64,000 nt of DNA from VXRD01 sp965242535 (GTDB taxonomy: Bacteria; Latescibacterota; UBA2968): assembly GCA_965242535.1 (NCBI GenBank), contig OZ251458.1, forward strand, positions 4,340,001-4,404,000, read 5' to 3'. The notes beneath the pieces were generated by a model that saw nothing but the letters and a program-made list of their open reading frames with translations, was not told where the DNA came from and did not search any database. The position numbers were made by a program, and so were the translations under genes. Every line of letters starts with the position of its first letter. Position 1 is the stretch's first letter. This document shows, in pieces, positions 57,343 to 64,000 of the stretch.

Positions 57343-57858
57343 ATGCTGGATTTAGGCGATCTCGGTCAGGGGCTTCCGGCTATCACGCCGAACTTTGGCA
57401 AGGCACTATCAGAAGCCGGGGGCGTATGCTTGGAATCGCAGGGGCATGTGCAAGGCGTCCAACTTCTCGTCAGAGGGTACAGTAACACAAACCATTCCTT
57501 GACATGGCCGCCGGTTACGGATCAAGCCCGCAGATGTTGGAATGACGCAGAGGTTGCCACGGAACACGGGGCGATGGGTATTGCGGTTTTGTTGGCACAA
57601 AAGGAAATCGGCTATACAGTGATCGAGCGTTCTGGAAAAGAGACTGGTATTGATTACTGGATGGGAGACGAGTCAAGTGAGCCCCTCCAAAAAAAGGCAA
57701 GATTGGAAATATCGGGTATTCGCAGGGGAAGCGACCAAGACGTAAAAGCGAGAATCAGGCAAAAGCTAAGACAAACCGACCGATCTGATGGGCCGCTACC
57801 AGTTTATGTCATTGTCGTTGAATTTGGACATCCCCTCGCGGAGGTAGAAAAAAAATGA
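57343..57858 (+). CDS. Putative PD-(D/E)XK-like protein, first gene of a two-gene module
   Basis: 171 residues. A helix with Glu74 (AEVATEHGAMGIAVLL) is followed by GIDYWMGDE with Asp104 and ARLEISGIRRG with Glu122-x-Ser124. This order matches a restriction-endonuclease-like site with an unusual final position. The C-terminus PVYVIVVEFGHPLAEVEKK is strand-rich. GGAG ten bases before ATG 57343. Its stop overlaps the next start as ATGA. Base composition is more AT-rich than the neighbours. I believe the gene pair recurs in cyanobacteria and relatives from memory, but this could not be checked; no function is assigned. Confidence 0.62.
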   Translation: MLDLGDLGQGLPAITPNFGKALSEAGGVCLESQGHVQGVQLLVRGYSNTNHSLTWPPVTDQARRCWNDAEVATEHGAMGIAVLLAQKEIGYTVIERSGKETGIDYWMGDESSEPLQKKARLEISGIRRGSDQDVKARIRQKLRQTDRSDGPLPVYVIVVEFGHPLAEVEKK

Positions 57859-58232
57859 GTGTTCGCGATTCCCACAATCAAGCCATGGATCTCGTGGAAA
57901 TGGCCATTTTGGAACGCATACGGGGCAATACGGCAAAGACCGTTCAACTTTATGCCGAAGCGTTGGAGCATGAACTTGTTGCCATTCGGAAACTGGATGA
58001 GCGCGACGAACGCGTCGAGCCAACGTGGTCTGTGTTGCACCGCAGTGCCGGATGGCTGGCGTTTAACAGCAATCAGTTTCGTCGAGCCGCGCAGTTGGCG
58101 TGCAAAGCCCTCGCGGGCAATCCGCACCCAGAGATCGCAGATGAATTACGCGAGCTTTTAGTGCAAATACATCGCGCCTTTGCAAAACAAAAAAATCAAA
58201 TGGCCCGAGCTCAAGGAAATATAGCCCCGTAG
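57855..58232 (+). CDS. TPR-like helical protein, second gene of the module
   Basis: 125 residues, all-helical with TPR-like spacing: SHNQAMDLVEMAILERIRGN, AKTVQLYAEALEHELVAIRK, TWSVLHRSAGWLAFNSNQF, RRAAQLACKALAGNPHPEI. The start overlaps the upstream stop (ATGA), so the two proteins are made in tandem and probably act together. A helical repeat protein next to a nuclease-fold protein is reminiscent of inhibitor/effector pairs, but this is inference. No signal peptide. Confidence 0.68.
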   Translation: MSVRDSHNQAMDLVEMAILERIRGNTAKTVQLYAEALEHELVAIRKLDERDERVEPTWSVLHRSAGWLAFNSNQFRRAAQLACKALAGNPHPEIADELRELLVQIHRAFAKQKNQMARAQGNIAP

Positions 58233-58248
58233 AAATTGGAGATTCGCT

Positions 58249-58590
58249 TTGCGACATTTCGTCCACATTTTCATCGTCGCGTTGACGCTGATCGGAATGG
58301 CCGTGCCGTGTCTGTGTTGGGCGCAGAAGGTGCCGAGTTGTCATGGCGCCGCAGAGATGGAAGCTTGTTGCTGTTCCAAAGACGCGACCGTCGATCGCGA
58401 CATGCCCGCGCGAGATCGGGCTGTTTTGCCCATTGAATGGCAAAATCCGACCTTGGATTTGACGGGCGCGACGTTGCCCGTTGCCCGGCATTCCCATCCC
58501 ATTTCCCTTCCTCTTTTGGATCGCGATCTCGGAGCTGCCCTGCGATCGCCGCCCCGCCTGTACCTCCTCCACGCCTCATTTCTCTCGTGA
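58249..58590 (+). CDS. Small exported cysteine-rich protein of metal-efflux loci
   Basis: 113 residues from TTG 58249 (GGAG six bases upstream). A signal peptide (HIFIVALTLIGMAVPCLCWA) is followed by a Cys/His cluster (PSCHGAAEMEACCCSK), a low-complexity middle and a C-terminal PPRLYLLHASFLS. Small secreted proteins of this plan often precede CusCBA-type genes. The Cys/His cluster could bind copper or silver in the periplasm. It lies about 95 bases before the TolC-like gene. Confidence 0.6.
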   Translation: MRHFVHIFIVALTLIGMAVPCLCWAQKVPSCHGAAEMEACCCSKDATVDRDMPARDRAVLPIEWQNPTLDLTGATLPVARHSHPISLPLLDRDLGAALRSPPRLYLLHASFLS

Positions 58591-58685
58591 TATTCCCGCT
58601 GAATGACGTTGGGAACAGGTGTGTACCACTCGTTCCGCGAATGCTTTGCCATCCCTTTATCCCCACAATTTTCAGGAGGTGACCG

Positions 58686-59960
58686 GTGCATGCATTTCGG
58701 GCCATGATCGGGCTGTGCGTCATGGGCATATCCGTTTTGCCGTTGCGGGCAGATGAACTGGATTTGGACGCGCTGATTCGAGAGGCGTTGGAAAACAATC
58801 CCAATCTATCGGTTTTGCGGGCGCGACTCTCGGCCTTTGAAGCGAAAGTTCCGCAGGCGGGCGCGTTGGAAGATCCGTCTTTTCGCTTTGAGGCGAGCAA
58901 CATCCCCTTGAGCGATTTCGAGTTGGACAGCACGCCCATGAGTGGCAACCAATTTGTCGTCAGCCAAAAATTTCCCCTGCCGGGAAAACATCGGGCACGC
59001 GAGCGCGCCGCCCGATTCGCTTCGGAAGCGGCGGCTTGGCAGTTGCGCGACCGGGAACGCGCCATCGCCAATGCGGTCGAGCAACCGTTTTTGTCCTTGG
59101 CGTATTTGACCCGCGCCATCGCGATCACGCAAAAAAATCGGGTGCTGTTGCGAGACCTAGTGCGAATCGCCCGAACGAAATACGCGGTCGGCAAGGGGCT
59201 GCAACAAGACGTGTTGAAGGCGCAAGTCTCTCTCTCGGAACTCGACGCGCAACTCATCGGCCTTCGCGCGGAAAAACAACTGGCCGAGGCGCGGTTGAAC
59301 GCCGTGTTAAACCGGCCCTTGCAAAGCCCTTTGGGCGCGCCGAAAGACACCGTCGGCATGTCGCGAGTGCCCTTGGATGTCGATGCCTTGCACGCACTTG
59401 CCGATGAGGCGCGGCCATCGCTGCACGCCATGGCGCGATGGGTTGCGATGTGGCGGGCAAATGTCGAGGTGGCACAGCGCGATTCCTGGCCGGATGTGAT
59501 GCTGAATTTGGGCTATCGGCAGCGCGGGTTCGCGCCCAATGATCCGGTGAAAGGGAGCGATTTCATCTCGGTCGGCGTGGGCATTCAAGTGCCCGTATTT
59601 GCCCGACGCAAGCAGCGACAGCAGATCGCCGAGGCGCGTGCGAACCTGCGCGAGGCCGAGGCGCGAAAAGCCGCGGAACGCCAGCGGATTCACTACGACA
59701 TTCAACGCTTGGTCATCGAGGCCATCCGACACCGGGAAAGTGCCGAGTTGTTTCGCACCGCGACGTTGCCGCAAGCCGAGCAGTCGCTGGCGTCCGCCCT
59801 GTCTGGATACCGGGTGGATAAGGTGGATTTTTTGACCCTGTTGGACAATTACATGACCGCGTTGAATTTTGAGATCGCGTATTATCGGCATGTCATTGCC
59901 CACGAAAAGCGGGTGGCCGATTTGGAGGCGGTGGTCGGCAGGCCAATCCGCACGGATTAG
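58686..59960 (+). CDS. TolC/CusC-family outer membrane efflux protein
   Basis: 424 residues with a signal peptide (IGLCVMGISVLPLRA). The outer-membrane-factor pattern is visible in two related halves: LDALIREALENNPNLSVLRA with DPSFRFEASN, and NVEVAQRDSWPDVMLNLGYR. Long helices with coiled-coil character (IAEARANLREAEARKAAERQ) form the periplasmic tunnel. AGGAGGTGACC before GTG 58686 is nearly perfect. It should form the exit duct for the CusB/CusA pump encoded downstream. Confidence 0.88.
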   Translation: MHAFRAMIGLCVMGISVLPLRADELDLDALIREALENNPNLSVLRARLSAFEAKVPQAGALEDPSFRFEASNIPLSDFELDSTPMSGNQFVVSQKFPLPGKHRARERAARFASEAAAWQLRDRERAIANAVEQPFLSLAYLTRAIAITQKNRVLLRDLVRIARTKYAVGKGLQQDVLKAQVSLSELDAQLIGLRAEKQLAEARLNAVLNRPLQSPLGAPKDTVGMSRVPLDVDALHALADEARPSLHAMARWVAMWRANVEVAQRDSWPDVMLNLGYRQRGFAPNDPVKGSDFISVGVGIQVPVFARRKQRQQIAEARANLREAEARKAAERQRIHYDIQRLVIEAIRHRESAELFRTATLPQAEQSLASALSGYRVDKVDFLTLLDNYMTALNFEIAYYRHVIAHEKRVADLEAVVGRPIRTD

Positions 59961-59969
59961 GAGGCAAAA

Positions 59970-61304
59970 ATGAAATACGTCATCCCAATTTTGGCATTGA
60001 TAGCGGGCTTTGTCGGCGGCGTCTATATCGCGGGCGATACGCACACAGAACACGCGCCAGCAACGGCGAAATACATCTGTCCGATGCATCCGACAGTGGT
60101 ATCCGACGCGCCGGGCACGTGCCCCATCTGCAACATGGATTTGGTCGCAAAAGAAATGGAGGTCGAACGCGGCACGCATGCAACGGCGAAATACATCTGC
60201 CCGATGCACCCGACGGTGGTATCCGACGCGCCGGGCACGTGTCCCATCTGCAACATGGACTTGGTCAAAAAGGAGGGCACGCCCTCGCAAAGCGGACAAG
60301 TGCAGATCGATCCCGTGACTCGTCAGAACATCGGCGTGAAAACGATGGTCGTAAAACGACAACCCTTGACGCGCACCATACGCGCCCTGGGCAGGGTGGA
60401 TTACGACGAGACGCGGATCATGGACGTGAACAGCAAGTTGGCCGGGTGGGTCGAACAACTGTACGTGGATTACACGGGCCGCTGGGTCGAACGGGGCCAG
60501 CCCTTGCTCGCGCTTTACAGCCCGGAACTCGTCGCGGCGCAAGAGGAGTATTTGACCGCGCTGGATTACGCGGACAGAATGCGCGGCGGGGCGAACAAAG
60601 ACGCGGCACAAAATGCCGCGGACCTGCTTTCCGCTGCGCGACAGCGGTTGTTGTTCTGGGATATTTCAGCGGCTCAGATCACCGAGTTGGAAAAGACGCG
60701 CAGGGTCGGGCGCACCATGCCCATTTTGGCGCCGCGCTCCGGCATCGTGACGCACAAAGACGTGCTAGAAGGCGCGCATATCGCATCCGGGCAACACCTG
60801 TATCGCATCGCGGATTTGTCCGTGGTGTGGATTTACGCCGATGTGTACGAGTACGAAATGGCGTGGATCTCCAAAGGGCAACGCGCCGAGGTCGCGCTCA
60901 CGTACTCGCCGGGCGAGCGATTCGATGGCAAAGTGGATTACATTTTTCCCTTCATGAATCAAAAGACGCGCACCGTGCAGGTGCGGATGGCCTTTGCCAA
61001 TACAGACGGCGCGCTCAAACCCGATATGTACGCCCATGTGGTGATCCGCCCCGAAGTCGCGCGCGACGCCCTCGTGGTTCCCGCTCAAGCGGTGATCCAT
61101 TCGGGCACGCGCCGCATCGTCATCATCGCGCACGGCAATGGCAAATTCGAGCCGCATGAGATTCGCACAGGCGTCGAGACCGAAGGCGGATACGAGGTGC
61201 TAAGCGGACTCAAACCGGGCGATCAGATCGTGACGGCGGCGCAATTTTTGATCGATTCAGAGAGCAATTTAAGGGCGGCATTGGCGGGGTTTGGAGGCGG
61301 GTAA
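59970..61304 (+). CDS. cusB: CusB-type RND periplasmic adaptor with two heavy-metal-binding domains
   Basis: 444 residues. A membrane-anchor/signal segment (VIPILALIAGFVGGVYIAG) is followed by two consecutive heavy-metal-binding domains, each with YICPMHP and GTCPICNMDL (about residues 31-59 and 71-99). The adaptor body follows: LGRVDYDETRIMDVNSKLAG, a helical hairpin, PILAPRSGIVTHKDVLEGAH and LSGLKPGDQIVTAAQFLIDSE. Methionine/cysteine/histidine content fits Cu(I)/Ag(I) capture. AGGAGG upstream of ATG 59970. CusA follows but is separated by 850 bases of repeats. Confidence 0.9.
   Translation: MKYVIPILALIAGFVGGVYIAGDTHTEHAPATAKYICPMHPTVVSDAPGTCPICNMDLVAKEMEVERGTHATAKYICPMHPTVVSDAPGTCPICNMDLVKKEGTPSQSGQVQIDPVTRQNIGVKTMVVKRQPLTRTIRALGRVDYDETRIMDVNSKLAGWVEQLYVDYTGRWVERGQPLLALYSPELVAAQEEYLTALDYADRMRGGANKDAAQNAADLLSAARQRLLFWDISAAQITELEKTRRVGRTMPILAPRSGIVTHKDVLEGAHIASGQHLYRIADLSVVWIYADVYEYEMAWISKGQRAEVALTYSPGERFDGKVDYIFPFMNQKTRTVQVRMAFANTDGALKPDMYAHVVIRPEVARDALVVPAQAVIHSGTRRIVIIAHGNGKFEPHEIRTGVETEGGYEVLSGLKPGDQIVTAAQFLIDSESNLRAALAGFGGG
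60060..60146 (+). repeat. Tandem-duplicated metal-binding domain, copy 1
   Basis: 87 bp repeated 120 bp downstream; the encoded 29 residues are identical in both copies, and the handful of base differences are all synonymous third positions. Confidence 0.9.
60180..60266 (+). repeat. Tandem-duplicated metal-binding domain, copy 2
   Basis: Second copy within cusB; linked to copy 1 by an 11-residue spacer (AKEMEVERGTH). Confidence 0.9.
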
Positions 61305-61455
61305 GACGGGAGACGGGAGAGGGAAGACGGGAGACGGGAGAAGCAATCGCAATCGTAGGGACAGGCCCCCGTGCCTGTCCGAAGATACGAGAGGCGAGAG
61401 GCGGGGAGACGGGAGACGGGAGGCGAGAGGCGAGAGGCGAGAGGCGAGAGGCGAG
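61305..61455 (+). repeat. GGGAGAC and GCGAGAG heptamer satellites
   Basis: Directly after the cusB stop: a GGGAGAC array, a GGACAGGC hairpin at 61355-61380, then a GCGAGAG array. It is the start of the 850-base repeat block separating cusB from cusA; no gene is seen in 61305-62155. Confidence 0.85.
61355..61380 (+). repeat. GGACAGGC hairpin repeat
   Basis: Perfect copy of the 26-bp hairpin between the two satellite arrays, with CAATCGCAATC upstream as in the 25800 copy. Confidence 0.85.
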
Positions 61456-61475
61456 TGGCTTTTTATTTTTTTACA

Positions 61476-61563
61476 GGCACGGGGGCCTGTCCCTACGGGT
61501 CGTTTTATCAAAATGGCATTGTAGGGACAACCCCCTGTGGTTGTCCTATATTCGGACAGGCAC
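61476..61563 (+). repeat. 88-bp direct repeat, left copy
   Basis: Contains half of a GGACAGGC hairpin, then a second hairpin type with GGACAACC/GGTTGTCC arms and ATATTCGGACAGGCAC. An almost identical copy (one visible mismatch) lies at 62023-62110, on the other side of hairpin element E. Confidence 0.85.
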
Positions 61564-61599
61564 AGGGCCGCGGTCATTCGGACAGGCACGGGGGCCATC

Positions 61600-62019
61600 T
61601 GTACCAACTAATTACTCTGTAAATTAAGTTATTCTCAATTTTGATACGCACAAATCTGCACTGACATGGCTCGCTTTTCTAACAACTTTGGTCCTAAAGC
61701 ATCGTGGGTTGCCTCCGATGCCTTCGGCGACTTACTTTTTGTCAACAGAGAAGACGCGAATAAGCGTCTGAAGAAAAGTAAGCAAAAAATGCCGCTCTCA
61801 TGCGCCGAGGGGCTAGGCACAGCGCAAATCGCTTTTGTAATCGCACGACATGCGTTGGCCTGCAAGGTGGGTTGCAAAAAAGATGTGGGTTGCGAAACGG
61901 ACTTGCGCGCTGTGCGCGATGGCTTTCGGTGATGGACTTTTGCGATGGCATGTTTGGCGATGGCTTCTCTGAAGGACGGTGGAACTGCAAAGCGTCCTGA
62001 TAATGAATTAGTTGGTACA
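61600..62019 (+). mobile_element. Dispersed hairpin element, copy E, with terminal inverted repeats
   Basis: The most complete copy: TGTACCAACTAATT at the left (61600-61613) is matched exactly by AATTAGTTGGTACA at the right (62006-62019). The main hairpin spans 61731-61782; its stem has CTTAC/GTAAG instead of CCTAC/GTAGG, a compensatory change. The hairpin loop contains an extra small hairpin, AGACGC-GAATAA-GCGTCT. It encodes no transposase, so it is a non-autonomous, MITE-like element. Confidence 0.75.
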
Positions 62020-62022
62020 AAT

Positions 62023-62110
62023 GGCACGGGGGCCTGTCCCTACGGGTCGTTCTATCAAAATGGCATTGTAGGGACAACCCCCTGTGGTTGTCCTATATTC
62101 GGACAGGCAC
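62023..62110 (+). repeat. 88-bp direct repeat, right copy
   Basis: Right-hand copy of 61476-61563. It ends 45 bases before the cusA start codon. Confidence 0.85.
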
Positions 62111-62155
62111 GGTTGGCGAGGGGTTGATGGGTGGACTAACCACTGGACGACGGAC

Positions 62156-64000
62156 ATGTTAAACCGAATCATTCAAGCGAGTGTGGAGAATCGTTTTCTG
62201 GTGGTGATCGCCACGATGATGGTGATCGGCTGGGGCGTGTACGCCATGGTGAACACGCCGCTGGATGCGATTCCCGATTTGTCGGACGTGCAGGTGATCG
62301 TGTTCACCGAATACCCGGGGCAAGCGCCGCAGGTGGTGGAAGACCAAGTGACCTATCCGCTGACGACGGCGATGTTGTCCGTGCCGTATGCCAAGACCGT
62401 GCGGGGATACTCGTTTTTTGGCCTGTCCTACATCTATGTGATTTTTGAGGACGGCACGGACGTGTATTGGGCGCGTAGCCGCGTGTTGGAATACCTCAAT
62501 GCCGCGGCCGGCAGATTGCCGAACGGCGTCGCGCCCACGCTGGGGCCGGATGCGACCGGCGTGGGATGGGTCTATCAATACGCGGTGTTGGACACCACGG
62601 GCACGCGCGATTTGTCGGAATTGCGCGCCATCCAAGACTGGTATTTGCGCTACGAATTGAGTAGCGTGCAGGGCGTTGCGGAAGTGGCTTCCGTCGGGGG
62701 ATTCGTCAAACAGTACCAGGTCGTGGTGGATCCCCATCGCCTGCTGGCGTACAACATCCCGTTGCAAAAGGTTCGGATGGCGATTCAGCGCAGCAATAAC
62801 GACGTGGGCGGCCGGCTGGTCGAACTCGCCGAAACGGAATTTATGGTGCGCGGCCTGGGCTACATCCGCTCTGTGGCAGACATCGAGCACATCGCGCTCG
62901 GCGTGGACGATAAGGGCACACCCATCCGCGTCAAAGATATCGCGACCGTGCAGATGGGGCCGGAACTCAGGCGGGGATTGGCCGAGTGGAATGGCGAGGG
63001 CGAAGTGGTCGGCGGCATCGTGGTCATGCGCTTTGGGGAAAACGCCCTCAAAGTGATCGAGCGGGTCAAACAAAAAATCGAGCGGCTCAAACCCGGCCTG
63101 CCCAAAGGCGTGGTCATCATCCCCAATTACGACCGCTCCGCGCTGATCTTGCGCGCCGTCGATCACTTGCGGCAAAAGCTGATCGAGGAAATCGCGGTCG
63201 TGGCCGTGGTGTGCATGGTCTTCCTCCTGCATTTTCGCAGCGCGTTTGTCGCGGTGTTCACCTTGCCGATGGGGATCTTGATCGCGTTCATCGCCATGCA
63301 CCATCAGGGCGTCAACTCGAATATCATGTCCCTCGGCGGCATTGCCATAGCCATCGGCGCGATGGTGGATGCGGCCATCGTGATGATCGAGAACGCGCAC
63401 AAGCACCTCGAGCGCGACGCCGGGAAAAAACCGCACCGGGACATCGTCATCGCCGCGTCCAAAGAAGTGGGGCCCTCCCTGTTCTTTTCCATGCTGATCA
63501 TCGCGCTGTCGTTTTTGCCGGTCTTTTCCCTCGAGGCGCAGGAAGGCCGGCTGTTCAAACCGCTCGCGTACACCAAAACCTACGCGATGGCCGCGGCGGC
63601 GTGCTTGGCGATCACCGTCGTGCCCGTGCTGATGACCTTTTTCGTGCGCGGCAAAATCCGCCCCGAAACGGAAAACCCCATCAACAGGGGATTGATTTTT
63701 CTGTACCGCCCGGTGATCGACTGGGTGTTGCAGCATCGCATGGGGACCGTCGCCTTGGGCTGCGCCGCGCTGTTTGTCACCGCGTTCCCGTTCCGCGACC
63801 TCGTCGTCTCGCGTTTTGAGGACCGTCCGCAAAGCCTGACCTACAAAGCACTCGTCAAATTGGACGCGCTGTTTCCACTGGAAAAAATCGGCTCGGAATT
63901 TATGCCTCCCCTGTACGAGGGCGATCTGCTGTACATGCCCACGACCTTGCCGGGGGTGTCGATCACCAAAGCGCGGGCGCTGTTGCAACAAACCGACAAA
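62156..64000 (+). CDS. cusA: CusA-type heavy-metal RND efflux pump (3' end outside window)
   Basis: 615 codons are present of a protein expected to be about 1,000-1,100 residues. The first transmembrane helix (VVIATMMVIGWGVYAMV) precedes the periplasmic porter domain (DAIPDLSDVQVIVFTEYPGQ). After about residue 335 come the helices of the RND core, with the proton-relay-region motif IGAMVDAAIVMIENAHK, which is of Cu(I)/Ag(I) CusA type rather than CzcA. The GSEFMPPLYEGDLLYMP segment near the window edge holds a metal-site-type methionine. ATG 62156 lacks a strong ribosome-binding site. It works with the upstream CusB and TolC proteins. Confidence 0.93.
   Translation, partial: MLNRIIQASVENRFLVVIATMMVIGWGVYAMVNTPLDAIPDLSDVQVIVFTEYPGQAPQVVEDQVTYPLTTAMLSVPYAKTVRGYSFFGLSYIYVIFEDGTDVYWARSRVLEYLNAAAGRLPNGVAPTLGPDATGVGWVYQYAVLDTTGTRDLSELRAIQDWYLRYELSSVQGVAEVASVGGFVKQYQVVVDPHRLLAYNIPLQKVRMAIQRSNNDVGGRLVELAETEFMVRGLGYIRSVADIEHIALGVDDKGTPIRVKDIATVQMGPELRRGLAEWNGEGEVVGGIVVMRFGENALKVIERVKQKIERLKPGLPKGVVIIPNYDRSALILRAVDHLRQKLIEEIAVVAVVCMVFLLHFRSAFVAVFTLPMGILIAFIAMHHQGVNSNIMSLGGIAIAIGAMVDAAIVMIENAHKHLERDAGKKPHRDIVIAASKEVGPSLFFSMLIIALSFLPVFSLEAQEGRLFKPLAYTKTYAMAAAACLAITVVPVLMTFFVRGKIRPETENPINRGLIFLYRPVIDWVLQHRMGTVALGCAALFVTAFPFRDLVVSRFEDRPQSLTYKALVKLDALFPLEKIGSEFMPPLYEGDLLYMPTTLPGVSITKARALLQQTDK

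Noticed and set aside
61635..62027. Antisense ORFs inside the hairpin elements (KASEATHDALGPKLLEK-type peptides, also at 2081-2407, 20318-20683, 25072-25293)
   Set aside because: The similarity follows from DNA repeat conservation; frames start at different points, lack ribosome-binding sites, and the clearest coordinated change preserves base pairing rather than protein sequence.
62159..63991. 610-codon open frame on the minus strand opposite cusA
   Set aside because: A shadow of the GC-rich cusA frame; the product is His/Asp/Arg-rich without any domain, while the plus strand encodes a textbook RND pump.

Overview
The window is GC-rich bacterial chromosome from a diderm (Gram-negative-type) organism. 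It carries lptC/ostA/lptB lipopolysaccharide export genes, a TonB-type energy transducer, TolC/RND efflux and mreB. Three features point to the FCB/Latescibacterota-Poribacteria kind of lineage rather than Proteobacteria: a secreted protein with a FlgD-like C-terminal sorting domain, a GWxTD/TPR protein beside a DUF5683 protein, and PhyH, Gfo/Idh, HpcH-aldolase and DUF362 genes scattered among repeat-rich spacers. This placement is inference from gene content. No rRNA or tRNA gene was recognised.

Layout. 1-11 kb: mreB (partial) divergent from galU, then DUF402, a Gfo/Idh oxidoreductase, a secreted FlgD-domain protein, a fused cobA-hemD (siroheme/tetrapyrrole), an Old-Yellow-Enzyme oxidoreductase, a 2-hydroxyacid dehydrogenase and asd. 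11-20 kb: single catabolic or accessory genes (D-cysteine desulfhydrase-like, HpcH aldolase coupled to an aldo/keto reductase, alpha/beta hydrolase, DUF362, PhyH, ArsS-like radical SAM) separated by long spacers full of repeats. 20.7-24.9 kb: a compact minus-strand operon of pterin-carbinolamine dehydratase, GH88-like hydrolase, DUF547 and glucose-6-phosphate isomerase. 25.8-28.6 kb: a CYTH / CYTH-CHAD / ParA operon. 28.6-35 kb: tonB, then a lipoprotein, a DUF5683 protein and a 1054-residue CsgG-like/TPR/GWxTD protein. 35-42 kb: Uma2-like protein, two small ORFs, ruvX, mltG, pcrA/uvrD, an AlbA_2 regulator and gatC. 42.4-49.8 kb: pyrG, lptC, ostA, lptB and rpoN, with an accessory insert (a small ORF plus a PD-(D/E)XK-like nuclease) and a MOSC gene between lptB and rpoN. 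50-56 kb: YIP1 protein, a MacA/MacB-type exporter split into three genes, two small membrane-linked proteins and pdxA. 56-64 kb: RidA, an exported intradiol dioxygenase, a PD-(D/E)XK-like/TPR gene pair, and a copper/silver-type efflux operon (Cys-rich peptide, TolC, CusB with a duplicated metal-binding domain, CusA).

The intergenic space is unusually structured. Five copies (A-E) of a roughly 280-470 bp element share a long C/T-A/G-rich hairpin. One copy has 14-bp terminal inverted repeats, one is bordered by a 17-bp direct repeat, one shows a compensatory C-G to T-A change in the hairpin, and two copies carry further small hairpins inserted within them. Other families are a 26-bp hairpin repeat (GGACAGGC...GCCTGTCC), a perfect GTAAGGGCGTAAAA-type palindrome, two tandem TA-bounded MITE-like units with 16-bp inverted repeats, and heptamer satellites (GCGAGAG, GGGAGAC).

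The strongest candidates for uncharacterised biology are the CYTH-CHAD-ParA operon (possible polyphosphate-granule positioning), the PD-(D/E)XK-like/TPR pair, the nuclease module inserted between lptB and rpoN, and the hairpin element family. These readings rest on motif recognition by eye; no database search was possible.
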